Positions 52,877 to 61,635 of a stretch of DNA of 64,000 nucleotides are shown here, in pieces. Each line of letters begins with the position of its first letter. Position 1 is the stretch's first letter. Location of the stretch: NCBI GenBank assembly GCA_016212515.1, contig JACRFZ010000087.1:1-64000 (forward strand), in the 5' to 3' direction. The stretch is from Candidatus Melainabacteria bacterium (GTDB taxonomy: Bacteria > Cyanobacteriota > Vampirovibrionia > Obscuribacterales > Obscuribacteraceae). The position numbers and the translations under genes were made by a program. The notes under the pieces were generated by a model. It was not told where the DNA came from, did no database searches, and saw only the letters and a program-made list of their open reading frames with translations.

Positions 52877-54517
52877 ATGGTCAGGCAAAGAGCAGGGCAA
52901 ATAGCCGTAAACAGTGCGCAACGGGCAACGAAAGGATGCTTGTCCCGGCGGCACTCGCTTTTAGCCCTGCTGATACCTTCTTTGCTCTCTTTGTTTGCCT
53001 TTTGTCAAACCGCCGCCAGGGCTCAGGCCGATCAGTCCCAGCCAGAGTCCACAAAATCGGCAAGGGAAGAAAGCACCCTCAATAGCGATGTAGTAGTGGA
53101 AAAACCCACGCCGGGCACTAACTTGAACATTGAGAAGGAAGGAGACTACAGTCAAAAGCTATATTTAGAGGGAGAAAAGGCCCTTTCCGAAAGGCGCTAC
53201 GAAACCGCAGAAGCCTACTTCAAAGCCAGCCTCAAGGAACTTTATCGCAGCACCAATCGCCTGCACCTGCAAGACCTGGAACTGAGCATGGCCCGACTCG
53301 ACCTGGCCAGACAGAGAAACGATCAGGCCTATCGCGCCCTCACCAAGCTAGCCCAGGGTATAAAGGTCGACCAACACGGCAACGTCAACAAGAGCAAAGG
53401 GGCCTTACTACTTTCAGAACTGGCTGAAGCCGAACTGAGACTGAGCCGCTTTGATGAAGCGGATAAACACATAAGACAGGCCATGAGGCTGATGCAGAAG
53501 GGCTATCACGGTCTGCCCGCCCTGAAAGAACGAGGCATCGCGGAAGGTCGCCTGGCTCGCGTTCTCAGTCACCGCGGTCTTAATCAAGATGCCAAAGAGC
53601 ACTTTCAAGCCGCTGTCGAACTACTAGAGCAAGAACCCGGCTATAAACAATTGGATCTGGCCGACCTATTAAGGCAGGAAGCGCTCTTTTACAGAGACAT
53701 CGGGGCCAGAAAAACAGCTGCTCAAATTTTCGAGCGCGCCTGCGCCATAAAGGCCAGTGCCAGTAATTCACAGAAAACCAAGTCTCTAACTGGTGAAATT
53801 GACTATGTCTGGGAACCGGGCTCCCCTCATTCCCATGAAATAATCGATCAAGACTTCCCCTTGCGCTATATAGAAGTAAACAACACAAGGGTAGCGGTTA
53901 CAGTCATAGACCTGTGGGAACTGGCTGGTTTACTCATTTGCGTAACCAATACCGATGAGCACCGGCATGTCTTTGGTCTGGGAGAAGTAAAATTCTACAA
54001 AGTTGTAAAAGATCAAAGCTCCGGTGTCACCAGATCCTATGAACAGATTCCCCAGGTAGATCACAGCCGCATCGATCGCATTCGCCGCGAACGCAATATC
54101 TGGGATCTCACTCAGAATCGCCCCTGGTTGGCCAACATCCAGAAAACAAGAAATTTCCGCGGACTGGTACCGCCCAACGGTCATGACCTCTTTCGTGGTC
54201 CAAACGTCTTTGGTGTCTGGGGAGAATGGCCGGGTATTTCCCACGTGGTGCCAACGAGAGTGGCCATCTTACCCAGCCGAGAAAATGTCTTTTACGCCGA
54301 TGAAGCCGAAGAAGAAGGCAGCCGGGAATCCGGTTTAATTCGCTCCGAGGGCATCAGGCAAATGGGGCTCCTGCCGATTTCCATGGAACCACTTGAATCA
54401 CGCACCGGTGAGTTGTTCTATCTCTACCCTCGCAACGAAGATGTCGAAGTACGTGTCACCGTCGGTAATACCACCTACAGCTTTCCGTTTCGCTGTCGCA
54501 AAAGGCGCATTAACTGA
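52877..54517 (+). CDS. Secreted TPR protein with unknown C-terminal domain
   Basis: 546 aa from ATG 52877. Signal peptide HSLLALLIPSLLSLFAFCQTAARAQA. Residues 90-300 form TPR-like pairs (KLYLEGEKALSERRYETAEAYFKASL, LLSELAEAELRLSRFDEADKHIRQA, ERGIAEGRLARVLSHRGLNQDAKEHF). Residues 310-546 are beta-rich: DQDFPLRYIEVNNTRVAVTVIDLW, ending TVGNTTYSFPFRCRKRR. I do not recognise that domain. It is divergent from the gene at 52703 with about 173 bp between starts, so the two TPR genes may share regulation. Confidence 0.8.
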   Translation: MVRQRAGQIAVNSAQRATKGCLSRRHSLLALLIPSLLSLFAFCQTAARAQADQSQPESTKSAREESTLNSDVVVEKPTPGTNLNIEKEGDYSQKLYLEGEKALSERRYETAEAYFKASLKELYRSTNRLHLQDLELSMARLDLARQRNDQAYRALTKLAQGIKVDQHGNVNKSKGALLLSELAEAELRLSRFDEADKHIRQAMRLMQKGYHGLPALKERGIAEGRLARVLSHRGLNQDAKEHFQAAVELLEQEPGYKQLDLADLLRQEALFYRDIGARKTAAQIFERACAIKASASNSQKTKSLTGEIDYVWEPGSPHSHEIIDQDFPLRYIEVNNTRVAVTVIDLWELAGLLICVTNTDEHRHVFGLGEVKFYKVVKDQSSGVTRSYEQIPQVDHSRIDRIRRERNIWDLTQNRPWLANIQKTRNFRGLVPPNGHDLFRGPNVFGVWGEWPGISHVVPTRVAILPSRENVFYADEAEEEGSRESGLIRSEGIRQMGLLPISMEPLESRTGELFYLYPRNEDVEVRVTVGNTTYSFPFRCRKRRIN

Positions 54518-54696
54518 TTAAGCACTGATCTTCTATCTGTGCCTGCGTCCGTGTTCGTGTCAGAGGCCGAGTCTATGCATCAGCCTGAACCCGGTGCTGA
54601 AATCTAAAGAAGGGCTTAATTAAAGCCGCTTGTCAAGAGGCGGCGCTTAGGATAAAAAAATACACTTACTACCAGAGAATTGGAGACGCCCTGTTG

Positions 54697-54864
54697 ATGA
54701 TCGTCCTTGAGATTCTTTCAACCCTTATGGAATTTCTCATTGAAACTCACGATGACAGTGGTGGCGGCAGCAGTTCGACCAAGCACTCCGGTTTCTGCAT
54801 GCCGCTTCTCTGGACGATATTTGCCACCTATATGGGCATCGTAGTCTATAACTTCTTCACCTAG
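54697..54864 (+). CDS. 55-aa small membrane protein
   Basis: ATG 54697 (or TTG 54694) follows GGAGA 8-11 nt upstream. The product has two hydrophobic helices (MIVLEILSTLMEFLIET and MPLLWTIFATYMGIVVYNFF) joined by an acidic, Gly/Ser-rich loop with His and Cys. It lies in the gap between a TPR gene and an SDR gene. I cannot assign a family. The remaining 180 bp before it hold no gene I can support; a small GC-rich inverted repeat (GCCGC/GCGGC) sits near 54625. Confidence 0.6.
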   Translation: MIVLEILSTLMEFLIETHDDSGGGSSSTKHSGFCMPLLWTIFATYMGIVVYNFFT

Positions 54865-54907
54865 CCTCGCCGACGGCATAGAAGAAAGCAGCCCAGTACG
54901 GTTCTTT

Positions 54908-55915
54908 TTAACGCAGCACGCTGGAAGCAGAGCGATATTTTTTCAAACAGTCCGCATACCCTTCCACATAGGAGGGGAAACTCAGTTCCACTCCCAGATC
55001 TCGCAAGACCCTGCGGGCGTTTATCTGTCTATTGCCGCGCAGGGTAGGATTGACAGAAGCAAGACTCTGGCTTTCCGGCAGCGGCATATTCAGTTCCGAG
55101 CACAACCAGGTGGCTACACTCAGGTGCGTAGACGGTTTCAAGTCGCCGACCAGGTAAAGCGCACGCGCTTGCGCCCGCAGGAAGGCAGCCACGATAATTC
55201 TGGCCAGATCATCAAGGTGAATGCGAGAAACATAGTTGGTGCCGTCACCGGGTAACCGGTATTGTCCGGCGATCAAACGAAGATGCAGACCGTAGGAATA
55301 ATCGTATAAGCCGGGCGCTCTCAATACCACCGCGCCATAGTCTCGCCAGATGTCCTCAGCGGCAAGTCTCTGCCTGGCGGCCGGTTCCTGCTTGTCCACA
55401 TCGGTTTCTTCGTCGATGATGCCCTGCTGCTTACCGTAAACACCGGTGGAGGAAATATAGACAATCTTGGCGGCCACAGTCCCCACCACTTCCGCCAGAA
55501 TTCTATCGGTGCTGCCGTCGGGTGGAAAGGAAACCAGAACCAGCGCCCCTTTTGCCAGTTCCTGCAGACGCTTGAGGGCCCCCACCTTAGCACCGTCTTC
55601 ACGCTCAGCAGCAAAATCCAGTAGCTTATCCAGCACTAGCGGCTCAATACCTAGCTCCTTCAGCTCGGCGGCCCGCCCCTCTTCTCTCGTAGTACCATAT
55701 ATAACACCACAACTAAAATTTTCAGGTTGCGCCAGCCCACCGCGAATATAGGCCACCAGGGCACGAGCCGTGCGCCCGACTCCCAACAAAAGAAGCGGTC
55801 TCTCCACACGGGAAAGATTCTCCAGAGCCAATTCGGCATGACCTTCGGTCAGAAGAGTTTCTCCTTCCGAAGACTGATTCAAGTTGGGGCTGGTAGAGTT
55901 TTCAGAACCGGACAT
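54908..55915 (-). CDS. NAD(P)-dependent epimerase/dehydratase-like SDR protein
   Basis: 335 aa from ATG 55915, with GGGAGG immediately upstream; the frame is open 48 codons further, but that would overlap the preceding gene. The Rossmann motif is LLLLGVGRTARALVAYIRGG (GxGxxxx). The strand VYISSTGVYG is the conserved Ser/Tyr active-site segment of YeeZ-like atypical SDRs, and VVLRAPGLYDYSYG follows. The usual YxxxK is not intact, as in YeeZ proteins. The substrate is unknown. It lies 14 nt downstream of the 605-aa paralog gene and is probably cotranscribed with it. Confidence 0.82.
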   Translation of the reverse strand: MSGSENSTSPNLNQSSEGETLLTEGHAELALENLSRVERPLLLLGVGRTARALVAYIRGGLAQPENFSCGVIYGTTREEGRAAELKELGIEPLVLDKLLDFAAEREDGAKVGALKRLQELAKGALVLVSFPPDGSTDRILAEVVGTVAAKIVYISSTGVYGKQQGIIDEETDVDKQEPAARQRLAAEDIWRDYGAVVLRAPGLYDYSYGLHLRLIAGQYRLPGDGTNYVSRIHLDDLARIIVAAFLRAQARALYLVGDLKPSTHLSVATWLCSELNMPLPESQSLASVNPTLRGNRQINARRVLRDLGVELSFPSYVEGYADCLKKYRSASSVLR

Positions 55916-55929
55916 GCCTCCCTCCCGTA

Positions 55930-57747
55930 CTAAGAAAGGACGCTTATACCCAGTTCTTGCAAGGCCTCTTTCAAAGACACCCGCATGCGCTGACAATAGT
56001 GCAGAGCCTGTACCGCTTCCTCGACTTTCAGTTTCCCGACAGCAATGTGCTTCTGGCAAGAAAGTGCACTGTCCAGTAGCATCTGCTCAATCTTGCCGCC
56101 GGAAACCAGCATGGAGGCCGCACCGGAAGCCAGTTCACCCCCGGCAGCAGTGGCACTCTCCAGATCAGCCACAGATATCAATCCGGAGTTTCGTAACAAA
56201 TTGAGGGCATCAGCAATGGTTTCGTCATCGATGCCTTCTCTCTTGACCATGGCCGTGCCGCTGGTCTGAGCCAACTTTTCAATGGCCTCTTCCATGGAAA
56301 TATTGCCTGAGCGCAAGACATCCTGCAAACCCAGGGCTGTTTTCAATTGACTGGCGGTAATGATGCCGGCCATGACTAAAACCTGCCCAATCTGTGGCTT
56401 GACCCGCACCACGGCATCACCGGGTTTGATGCGAATGTCGGCCTCATCAGGTTCAACGTCGCAGCCCCTGAGATGAGCCCTGCGCACAGCCTCAGCCGCC
56501 TTAATGGCGGAGAGAGTGCCCTGACTGACCAGGGTCTGTACCTGCAAGGCGGCATCGATAGTAGCCTTCGGCACAAGTCCTGCATCCACTAGAAAAGTGC
56601 CGAGCATAATATTGGGTCGCCGCTTCACCAGGTCGTGATGGGGTGCCACCACATTGGGAGCAAATGGATCAACGGCATAACCGCCGGTGCCGGAACCAAG
56701 AGGCACGGTGGAAGCAGCGGAAACCGGATCTACCGGCAGGGCCGGCTGACCATAAGGCAACTGCCCGGGCATCATATTAGGATTGTAGGGATAGGGTGAA
56801 GCACCGTAACCGGGCGGGTATGCATAGCCCGGCGGATACATATATGGATTTTGGTAAGGGGCATAAGGATAACCCGGCGGGTAACCATAGCCAGGCGGCA
56901 TCTCAGCCTGCGGCATGAAGGGCTGTTGCGGCACAGGTTGAGGACCGGGCATGGGCGGTTGCACATTCTGCGGCACCGCCATTGGTGCAACAGTCGGAGC
57001 CGGCGGCTGAACTTGTTGAGCCGGCGGACTTTCCATCGCCGGTGGCGATACAACCTCAGGACTGGCGGCAGGAGCAGCGTGAGGAGCAGCTTGAGCAGCC
57101 GGCTGGGGTTCGCTTGCTTTTGCTTCCCCGGCAAAAGCGGCGGCGGGCTCCTGCTGGGCTGCCGGTGCCTCGGACTCAGGAGTCAAGAGATGAGGGGGAT
57201 ACTTGGCCGGTTCTTTCTTTTTGAAATAGCCGCTGGCATCCAGATCGCTTGGCTTCATCAAGCCGCTGTCGCCGGACGAACTTTCGTAGCTTCGATCGAG
57301 AGAGAATTCGGAGCCGGCGTCCGTGCTGGCAGAACTGCTGTAGTTTGAAGCCCTATCGGCTTTCGCCAGAGGCGCTCTATCGGGCGCAGCCGCCACGCTT
57401 TTGCCGGCGGGCGGAGCTTCCTCGGTGGGAGCAAAAATATTGGGACCATCGGAAGGCAGAGAAAGGGTGAGAACGTCGTAGAGCAGTTCTACATCATCAA
57501 AGCCGGTGCTCCACATCACCCTGGAGCTATTCCCCTCGCCTTCGTAAAGAGTCCAGATTGGCTCACCGCCCCCTACTTCCACTCTCACGGTGAGAGAGAA
57601 GGGCAGTCCTAGCTTCTCCGAACGCCAGGGCAATTCAACTGTGCAAGCCCGGGCCTTCTTGGCCTCATTGAGCAAGTTTCTGATATCAGGAAGTCGCGGC
57701 GTCTTCGCTAATTTGTCGAGACGGACGTACTTCTTGGGTTTGTACAT
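55930..57747 (-). CDS. Pro-rich protein with MshEN-like helical repeats (paralog A)
   Basis: 605 aa from ATG 57747 (TTG two codons earlier possible). Residues 15-95 are a conserved domain (VELPWRSEKLGLPFSLTVRVE...PIWTLYEGEG...VELLYDVLTLSL). Residues 190-345 are Pro/Tyr/Gln/Met-rich (YGYPPGYPYAPYQNPYMYPP). Residues 376-605 have repeated helical modules of the type LGTFLVDAGLVPKATIDAALQ and IGQVLVMAGIITASQLKTALGLQ, resembling the N-terminal MshEN/T2SSE_N domain of pilus and type II secretion ATPases. The end (VQALHYCQRMRVSLKEALQELG) matches the paralog at 61636. No ATPase domain follows. It may bind cyclic-di-GMP or a pilus component (inference). Confidence 0.85.
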   Translation of the reverse strand: MYKPKKYVRLDKLAKTPRLPDIRNLLNEAKKARACTVELPWRSEKLGLPFSLTVRVEVGGGEPIWTLYEGEGNSSRVMWSTGFDDVELLYDVLTLSLPSDGPNIFAPTEEAPPAGKSVAAAPDRAPLAKADRASNYSSSASTDAGSEFSLDRSYESSSGDSGLMKPSDLDASGYFKKKEPAKYPPHLLTPESEAPAAQQEPAAAFAGEAKASEPQPAAQAAPHAAPAASPEVVSPPAMESPPAQQVQPPAPTVAPMAVPQNVQPPMPGPQPVPQQPFMPQAEMPPGYGYPPGYPYAPYQNPYMYPPGYAYPPGYGASPYPYNPNMMPGQLPYGQPALPVDPVSAASTVPLGSGTGGYAVDPFAPNVVAPHHDLVKRRPNIMLGTFLVDAGLVPKATIDAALQVQTLVSQGTLSAIKAAEAVRRAHLRGCDVEPDEADIRIKPGDAVVRVKPQIGQVLVMAGIITASQLKTALGLQDVLRSGNISMEEAIEKLAQTSGTAMVKREGIDDETIADALNLLRNSGLISVADLESATAAGGELASGAASMLVSGGKIEQMLLDSALSCQKHIAVGKLKVEEAVQALHYCQRMRVSLKEALQELGISVLS

Positions 57748-57968
57748 TGTCAAACCTGACCACTGGAAAAGGGGAAATAGAAGCTATCAAAAAGAAATTA
57801 TCTTTCAACTTACCTTCCCGATCAAGGGAAGAACTAACCTTACCATTCAAGGCAAGATTTCCCTGGATTCAAGCAACCGTAATGGTAAGCCTTGGGTCAA
57901 GAGCGTGTTAATGTTGATAGGCTAGAGGTTCTAGCTCTTGGCGCAAAAGGCAGGAAGGTAAGAAAAAT

Positions 57969-58784
57969 ATGCTGCAAGGCAAAAAACTGGCTGTTATCGG
58001 TGTGGGTAAACTGGGAGAAGCTCTTATCTCCGGGCTTCTCAGGAATGGAGCACTTAAGGCGGAAGACGTCTGCGGCACAGTGGGTCGGGAAAATTCCATC
58101 AGTCGAGTAAAAGAGAAGCTACCCATAGCAGTATCCCTTGACAATAAAGAGGCTGTCAAAGGCAAGGACATCATCCTCCTGGCTGTCAAACCGCAAAACA
58201 TGGCCAAAGTTTTGCATGAGATCAAAGATGTCCTTGAAGACCACCAACTTCTCATCTCCGTGGCAGCCTCCGTTTCCACAGCCTTCGTGGAAGAGAAGTT
58301 AGGCAGACCGGCGCCGGTGGTAAGAGCCATGCCCAACACGCCCTCCGTCATCAATGCCGGCATGACCGGGCTCTGCGGCGGCTCAGAAGCCACGGCTGAA
58401 CACTTGAAAGCCTGCGAAGCAATTTTTCGCTGTGTGGGCGAGACCGTATTCGTAGACGAGTCGCTCATGGACGCCGTCACAGCCCTATCGGCCAGCGGTC
58501 CGGCCTATCTATACGTGGTGATTGAATCTCTCGCGGAAGCCGGCGTAAAACTGGGCATCCCCAGAGAAACCTCCACCCTGCTTGCTGCTCAAACCATGTA
58601 CGGCGCCGCCAAAATGGTGCTGGAATCGAAGGCTCATCCGGCCCTGCTCAAGGATACGGTGACCACCCCGGCCGGCTGCACCATTGACGGTCTGATGGAA
58701 CTGGAAGAAGGTAAGCTGCGCGTCACCTTGATCAAAGCTGTAGTAAAAGCAGCGGAAAGAGCCCGAGAGCTCGTGCACCGCTAG
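57969..58784 (+). CDS. proC: Pyrroline-5-carboxylate reductase
   Basis: 271 aa. The Rossmann start is LAVIGVGKLGEALISGLL, the family stretch AMPNTPSVINAGMTGLCGG lies near 120, DAVTALSASGPAYLYVVIESLAEAGVKLGI is the dimerisation/substrate helix, and TVTTPAGCTIDGLMELEEG the C-terminal signature (most enzymes have SPGGTT). It makes the last step of proline synthesis using NAD(P)H. AGGAAGG lies about 9 nt upstream. It is divergent from paralog A. Confidence 0.97.
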   Translation: MLQGKKLAVIGVGKLGEALISGLLRNGALKAEDVCGTVGRENSISRVKEKLPIAVSLDNKEAVKGKDIILLAVKPQNMAKVLHEIKDVLEDHQLLISVAASVSTAFVEEKLGRPAPVVRAMPNTPSVINAGMTGLCGGSEATAEHLKACEAIFRCVGETVFVDESLMDAVTALSASGPAYLYVVIESLAEAGVKLGIPRETSTLLAAQTMYGAAKMVLESKAHPALLKDTVTTPAGCTIDGLMELEEGKLRVTLIKAVVKAAERARELVHR

Positions 58785-58791
58785 CTTCCAC

Positions 58792-59664
58792 CTAAATTTT
58801 CAATTCCGTGCTCTCAGGCAAATCTTTCTTGAGAGATTCCCTGGCAATCTCATTCAAAGAGGTGCCTTCCAGGGAAAGCTTCTTGAGGGTGGAGAGGGAA
58901 ATGAGCGCCGGCACGCAGGTATCATCGATAAGGGTGTTATCCAGCCAGAGCTTCTCAATAGATTTCAATGAACGCAGATGCTCCACACCTCTGGAAGAAA
59001 GCGGTGTGCCCGACAAATCCAGCTCTTTGAGACCAGTCACAGAGGCGATTTTCTCAGCATCATCATCGGTAATCTTGCTGCCTTCTCCATCGATAGAGTG
59101 CAGGTAGCCGGTGGGAAAGCGCTTCAATAGAGACAGATCTACTCGTCTATCCTTGGAAAGCTCCAGTTGCAGTTTCTTGCCCCGGGGAAGATAGAAGGTG
59201 CCACGAGCTTTGCACAAGGGTTCCCAGTAGTCGGCATCCTCCTCCGATTCGACCAGAATCTCACCGATACTCTCATTAGATTGCAGTTCCACCGTCACGG
59301 TGTTGGGCGGCGGCAGGGGCTCGGCTGCCACCGGCTTTGGACCACCGGCAGCAGGGGCATTCTGCCGTTTCTCGGCATCAATGGAGGGCGCCGCACTGAC
59401 AGCGGCGCCGCGGGCGCTGAGCACCAGTGCTACAGTGGCGGCGATGCCAAGAAAGAGTTCCACTGAAAGGCGCGAAAAATCGATGTCGATTCGGTTTATG
59501 CCCCGAGCCTTAGCTTCCTCGCTCAGTACCGGCGGGGAAAAAATTGAAGCAAAGCCAAGCGGAGCCTCAAGTGCGCCGAACTCCTTCCAGGGCGGATAGA
59601 CACCAATCATGACGAGCACAGTGACACCAAGCCACAGGTTCTTAATTTGACTCTCTTTCAGCAC
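58792..59664 (-). CDS. Membrane protein with C-terminal leucine-rich repeats
   Basis: 290 aa from GTG 59664, with AGGGAG 10 nt upstream; the frame is open 26 codons further (TTG) but that start is less likely. A first membrane helix (LWLGVTVLVMIGVYPPW) and a second (VELFLGIAATVALVLSA) flank a 50-residue loop. A 60-residue Pro/Ala region and a beta domain follow, then three to four LRR units (LKELDLSGTPLSSRGVEHLRSL, IEKLWLDNTLIDDTCVPALISL, LKKLSLEGTSLNEIARE). LRRs suggest protein binding outside the membrane. It overlaps no gene; its 3' end is 7 bp from the proC stop. Confidence 0.82.
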   Translation of the reverse strand: MLKESQIKNLWLGVTVLVMIGVYPPWKEFGALEAPLGFASIFSPPVLSEEAKARGINRIDIDFSRLSVELFLGIAATVALVLSARGAAVSAAPSIDAEKRQNAPAAGGPKPVAAEPLPPPNTVTVELQSNESIGEILVESEEDADYWEPLCKARGTFYLPRGKKLQLELSKDRRVDLSLLKRFPTGYLHSIDGEGSKITDDDAEKIASVTGLKELDLSGTPLSSRGVEHLRSLKSIEKLWLDNTLIDDTCVPALISLSTLKKLSLEGTSLNEIARESLKKDLPESTELKI

Positions 59665-59888
59665 TTGGCAAAACTCCCTCTGCAGGCTAAGCAGATAAAT
59701 GCGCCTGATTTCTCTGCATATGGTAGCGCCAAGGCCGGTCAAGTGTTCTAAACTATGTAACTTGTCTGAAGCACTAAAAAGCTTAAGCTCTTGAGAATCT
59801 TGACGGAAACGCCGGACGGATCCCCAAGTAAAACAGGTGTCCTAAATGTACTGAGGGTTCCTAGACCCTATGCAATGAGGAAGGAATT

Positions 59889-60245
59889 ATGTGGGATCGT
59901 TACAATTTGATGGGTCAAAACGCCATGAGTCAGGGGCGGGCAGGGGATGCGGAAACACAGTTCCGCCTTGCTGTTCAAGAAGCAGAAAAATTCGATGCTA
60001 AAGATCCGCGGCTGCCGTCCTCTCTGAATAACCTGGCTAATTGCCTGCGTGCCCAGGGCAGATTTCCCGAGGCGGAAACCCATTACAAACGAGCGCTGGA
60101 AGTCAAACAAAAGGCTGTTGGAGCCTTTCATACAGATTTGATCAGCATTTACGAAAACTATGCCAAGATGCTGCGTGCCGCTGGTCGCGAGAGCGAAGCC
60201 AGCAAAATGGATCAACACGCACGCGCCATTTTCATGAAGAAGTAG
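59889..60245 (+). CDS. Small TPR protein
   Basis: 118 aa from ATG 59889, with GAGGAAGG 4 nt upstream. Three TPR-like units are visible (LMGQNAMSQGRAGDAETQFRLA, SLNNLANCLRAQGRFPEAETHYKRAL, IYENYAKMLRAAGRESEASKMDQHA). It is soluble. It starts an apparent operon: hmgA begins 13 nt after its stop. A TPR gene ahead of an aromatic catabolic gene is unusual. Confidence 0.88.
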   Translation: MWDRYNLMGQNAMSQGRAGDAETQFRLAVQEAEKFDAKDPRLPSSLNNLANCLRAQGRFPEAETHYKRALEVKQKAVGAFHTDLISIYENYAKMLRAAGRESEASKMDQHARAIFMKK

Positions 60246-60258
60246 AAAGGAGAAAGCC

Positions 60259-61563
60259 ATGGAAGCTGGAGAATACCTTAGTGGTTTCGGCAATCATTTG
60301 GTTTCCGAAGCAGAAGCGGGAGCCATTCCCAGAGGACAAAATTCACCGCAGGTAGTGAACCTTGGTTTGTATGCCGAGCAGTTGACTGGTAGTTCCTTCG
60401 TCATGCCCCGCCATGAAAACCTGCGCAGTTGGCTCTATCGCATTCGCCCCTCCGTGCTGCACTCAAAGTTCAAGCGCCGTGACAACAAACTACTGCGCTC
60501 CCGTCCTTTCACGGAAGAGGTGCCGACACCCGACCAGTTGCGCTGGGATCCCTTTGACCTGCCGGTCAAAGACAAGGTCGACTTTATCTCATCCCTGGCC
60601 ACAATTGCCGGCAACGGAGATTATGGCTCGGTCAGGGGCGCCGCCATCCACATTTACGCAGCCAATGCCTCAATGGAAGATAGTTTCTTCTACAATTCGG
60701 ACGGCGACTTTTTGATCGTGCCGCAGTTGAACAGCCTGATCATCGCCACCGAGTTTGGTGTCATCGAAGCCGGCCCGGGCGAAATCGTTGTGCTGCCGCG
60801 GGGCATAAAGTTTCAAGTCAAACTCCCCCAGAATGAAGCCAGGGGTTATGTCCTGGAGAACTATGGTCCTCCCTTCCGCCTGCCCGGACTGGGGCCAATA
60901 GGCGCCAACGGTCTGGCTAATCCCCGCGACTTCCTGGTCCCCACGGCTGCCTATACAAAAAAGGAAGGCCGCTTCACCCTGATCAATAAATTCTGCGGCA
61001 ATCTTTTTGAAGCCCAATTGGAACACTCACCTCTGGATGTGGTGGGCTGGCACGGCAACTACTTCCCCTACAAATACGACCTGGCTCTCTTCAATGTAAT
61101 AAATACAGTCAGCTTCGACCATCCGGATCCCTCCATTTTCACCGTGCTCACCTCGCCGTCGGAGATACCCGGAACGGCCAATATCGATTTCGTCATCTTC
61201 CCGCCCCGCTGGATGGTGGCCGACAACACATTCCGCCCCCCCTACTACCACCGCAACATAATGAGCGAGTACATGGGCCTGATCCATGGCGTCTATGATG
61301 CCAAGGAAGAAGGCTTCCTGCCGGGCGGCGGCTCTCTGCACAACTGCATGACCGCCCATGGACCGGACCGGGATACATTTGAGAAGGCCAGTCAGGTCAA
61401 GCTACAACCGGTCTATCAGGGCAATACCCTCGCTTTCATGTTCGAAAGCTCGCTGGTATTCGCCCCCACCACCCTGGCCATCACCACCAAGCATCGCCAG
61501 GAAGACTATCTGTCCTGTTGGCGGGGGTTGCCTGTAAATTTCAAGACGCCTACGCCGGCTTGA
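60259..61563 (+). CDS. hmgA: Homogentisate 1,2-dioxygenase
   Basis: 434 aa from ATG 60259, with AAGGAG 7 nt upstream. The sequence follows the family along its length (SGFGNHLVSEAEAGAIPRGQN, YGSVRGAAIHIYAANASMED, GVIEAGPGEIVVLPRGIKF, YFPYKYDLALFNVINTVSFDH). The iron ligands His, Glu and His are in YYHRNIMSEYMGL (near 331 and 337) and MTAHGPD (near 367). The enzyme cleaves the homogentisate ring to maleylacetoacetate in tyrosine and phenylalanine breakdown. No other gene of that pathway is in the window, so it may be isolated or serve a side role. Confidence 0.96.
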   Translation: MEAGEYLSGFGNHLVSEAEAGAIPRGQNSPQVVNLGLYAEQLTGSSFVMPRHENLRSWLYRIRPSVLHSKFKRRDNKLLRSRPFTEEVPTPDQLRWDPFDLPVKDKVDFISSLATIAGNGDYGSVRGAAIHIYAANASMEDSFFYNSDGDFLIVPQLNSLIIATEFGVIEAGPGEIVVLPRGIKFQVKLPQNEARGYVLENYGPPFRLPGLGPIGANGLANPRDFLVPTAAYTKKEGRFTLINKFCGNLFEAQLEHSPLDVVGWHGNYFPYKYDLALFNVINTVSFDHPDPSIFTVLTSPSEIPGTANIDFVIFPPRWMVADNTFRPPYYHRNIMSEYMGLIHGVYDAKEEGFLPGGGSLHNCMTAHGPDRDTFEKASQVKLQPVYQGNTLAFMFESSLVFAPTTLAITTKHRQEDYLSCWRGLPVNFKTPTPA

Positions 61564-61635
61564 CGTTTATAAAGTGTGCAACCTGTGAAATATGAATTAA
61601 AGGACGAATGCAGAAAGTAGAGTTTCGAGGAAGCG

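Noticed and set aside
54600..54665. Hairpin with A-run as a terminator after the TPR gene
   Set aside because: The GCCGC/GCGGC hairpin is followed by A residues rather than T on the plus strand, and on the minus strand the T-run comes before the hairpin.
60670..61359. Antisense reading frames over hmgA
   Set aside because: They are shadows of a well-matched 434-aa enzyme and have no ribosome sites or family resemblance.
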